Source: an uncultured Flavobacteriaceae bacterium (GTDB lineage: Bacteria; Bacteroidota; Bacteroidia; Flavobacteriales; Flavobacteriaceae). From it: 64,000 nucleotides of DNA. Position 1 is the first letter of the stretch, and each line of letters begins with the position of its first letter. The position numbers and the translations under genes are program-made. The DNA is taken from contig CANLWB010000003.1 of assembly GCA_947494695.1 (NCBI GenBank), positions 434,001 to 498,000 of the forward strand, in the 5' to 3' direction. Below the pieces are notes generated by a model. The model saw only the letters and a program-made list of their open reading frames with translations, did not search any database and was not told the origin of the DNA. Of this stretch, positions 63,504-64,000 are shown piece after piece.

Positions 63504-64000
63504 TTAATGATAAAAGTTGAAAATCTTCGAAGCTTCGTTATATGCACTTTCAAAACTAAGCGCATTTAAATCGTTATTTTTATTTGAAGTCATATACGAT
63601 AACAGCTTTTCCGTAGGCATATTTCCTGTGAGTTCATCTTTGGCCATCGGGCAACCTCCAAAGCCCTGAATGGCTCCATCGAAACGTCTGCACCCCGCTT
63701 TAAATGCGGCATCGACTTTTTCAAACCAGGTACTTGGTGTAGTATGCAAATGGGCGCCAAACTCTATATCGGGGTATAACGGGATTAAATTTGAGAATAC
63801 ATGCGTAATACTTTCGGCATTAGAGCTTCCTATAGTATCACTTAAGGATAAAATTTTCACCCCCATGTTAGATAACTTCTCGGTCCACTCCCCTACTACA
63901 TCAACATTCCAGGGGTCTCCATACGGATTACCAAAGCCCATAGAGATATAAACAACCACTTCCTTACCAGATGCATCTGCTATGTTGAGGATACTGGAGA
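63504..64000 (-). CDS. Hydroxymethylglutaryl-CoA lyase, N-terminal part beyond the window
   Basis: The frame runs from its stop to the window edge, giving the last 164 or so residues of the protein. The signature GCRRFDGAIQGFGGCPMAKD contains the active-site cysteine, and HLHTTP (GAHLHTTPSTW) supplies metal-ligand histidines of the TIM barrel. SDTIGSSNAESI also matches. The enzyme splits HMG-CoA into acetyl-CoA and acetoacetate in leucine degradation. The start codon lies outside the window. Confidence 0.93.
   Translation of the reverse strand, partial: SSILNIADASGKEVVVYISMGFGNPYGDPWNVDVVGEWTEKLSNMGVKILSLSDTIGSSNAESITHVFSNLIPLYPDIEFGAHLHTTPSTWFEKVDAAFKAGCRRFDGAIQGFGGCPMAKDELTGNMPTEKLLSYMTSNKNNDLNALSFESAYNEASKIFNFYH

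Noticed and set aside
1-64000. tRNA, rRNA, phage, conjugation or defence-island genes
   Set aside because: No cloverleaf-like or rRNA segment and no integrase, capsid, relaxase or nuclease family was recognised in the window; a tRNA scan was not possible here.

Overview
The window looks like a chromosomal segment of a marine-type member of the Flavobacteriaceae (phylum Bacteroidota). The evidence is low GC with ATT/TTA-rich intergenic DNA, Bacteroidota-type promoters (TTG, 17-23 bases, TAnnTTTG) upstream of several genes, and lineage-typical families: alternative GlmU, DUF4199, a T9SS sorting-domain protein, imelysin/HTTM/TonB receptor, DUF4856, type B L31 and YwqK-like lipoproteins. Most of the window is ordinary chromosome. 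I saw no tRNA, rRNA, CRISPR array, prophage or intact insertion sequence.

Layout. 1-3690 (minus): rpmE2, a GlmU-like enzyme, a PD40 propeller protein, a YhhN-like protein and a cut membrane protein. 3711-9282 (plus): DUF4199, a family 2 glycosyltransferase, a phosphohexomutase and an MsbA-like exporter ending in a strong terminator. 9521-11055: an ECF sigma factor, a one-TM protein and a Spy-like protein. 11262-13170: a small accessory locus with a 48-residue lipoprotein overlapping a four-TM protein, a helical protein, a convergent XRE-type regulator and an unannotated promoter-to-terminator unit. 13369-18353 (minus): a second ECF cassette followed by a 31-residue TM peptide, a YHYH lipoprotein, a YwqK-like lipoprotein, an SCO copper chaperone and a BNR-repeat protein. 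18407-18613: a MITE-like element with 20-bp perfect inverted ends, just upstream of an RsmB-like methyltransferase. 20114-20667: a DHFR-like gene broken by a 14-bp tandem duplication.

20734-23899 (minus) is the most unusual coding locus. It holds a subtilase with no visible signal peptide that carries eight hemopexin repeats (two four-bladed propellers), next to a lipoprotein that resembles the subtilase's own propeptide. 24327-34608 is a mixed accessory stretch: a 16-residue-repeat protein, DUF1801 plus AlkD-like, lipoproteins, a DJ-1/PfpI-like protein, a SUKH-like/TPR fusion, mazG, a T9SS glycosidase-like protein and a Crp/Fnr regulator. It includes a 1-kb non-coding field of palindromic repeats. 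34795-40435: YtxH protein and two unrelated aconitases side by side. 40731-44916: an acyltransferase/membrane protein pair, then a protein that may be a PHM-like copper monooxygenase, translationally coupled to a second SCO protein.

45120-50316 (minus): three SurA/PpiC-type outer-membrane chaperones and a MoxR ATPase. 50453-54244 (plus): a small conserved protein, an octaheme TPR cytochrome lipoprotein and an MFS transporter. 54295-55804: guaB. 55831-63421 (minus): DUF4856, imelysin, HTTM, TonB receptor, heme-binding protein and a secreted unknown, probably an iron- or heme-related surface system, headed by a textbook promoter. The window ends inside a hydroxymethylglutaryl-CoA lyase gene.

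The main threads are copper handling (two SCO proteins, YHYH, possible PHM-like enzyme), two parallel ECF sigma cassettes, envelope biogenesis, and the protease/propeptide pair as the best candidate for an undescribed system. All family assignments were made by eye from the sequence; no database search was run.
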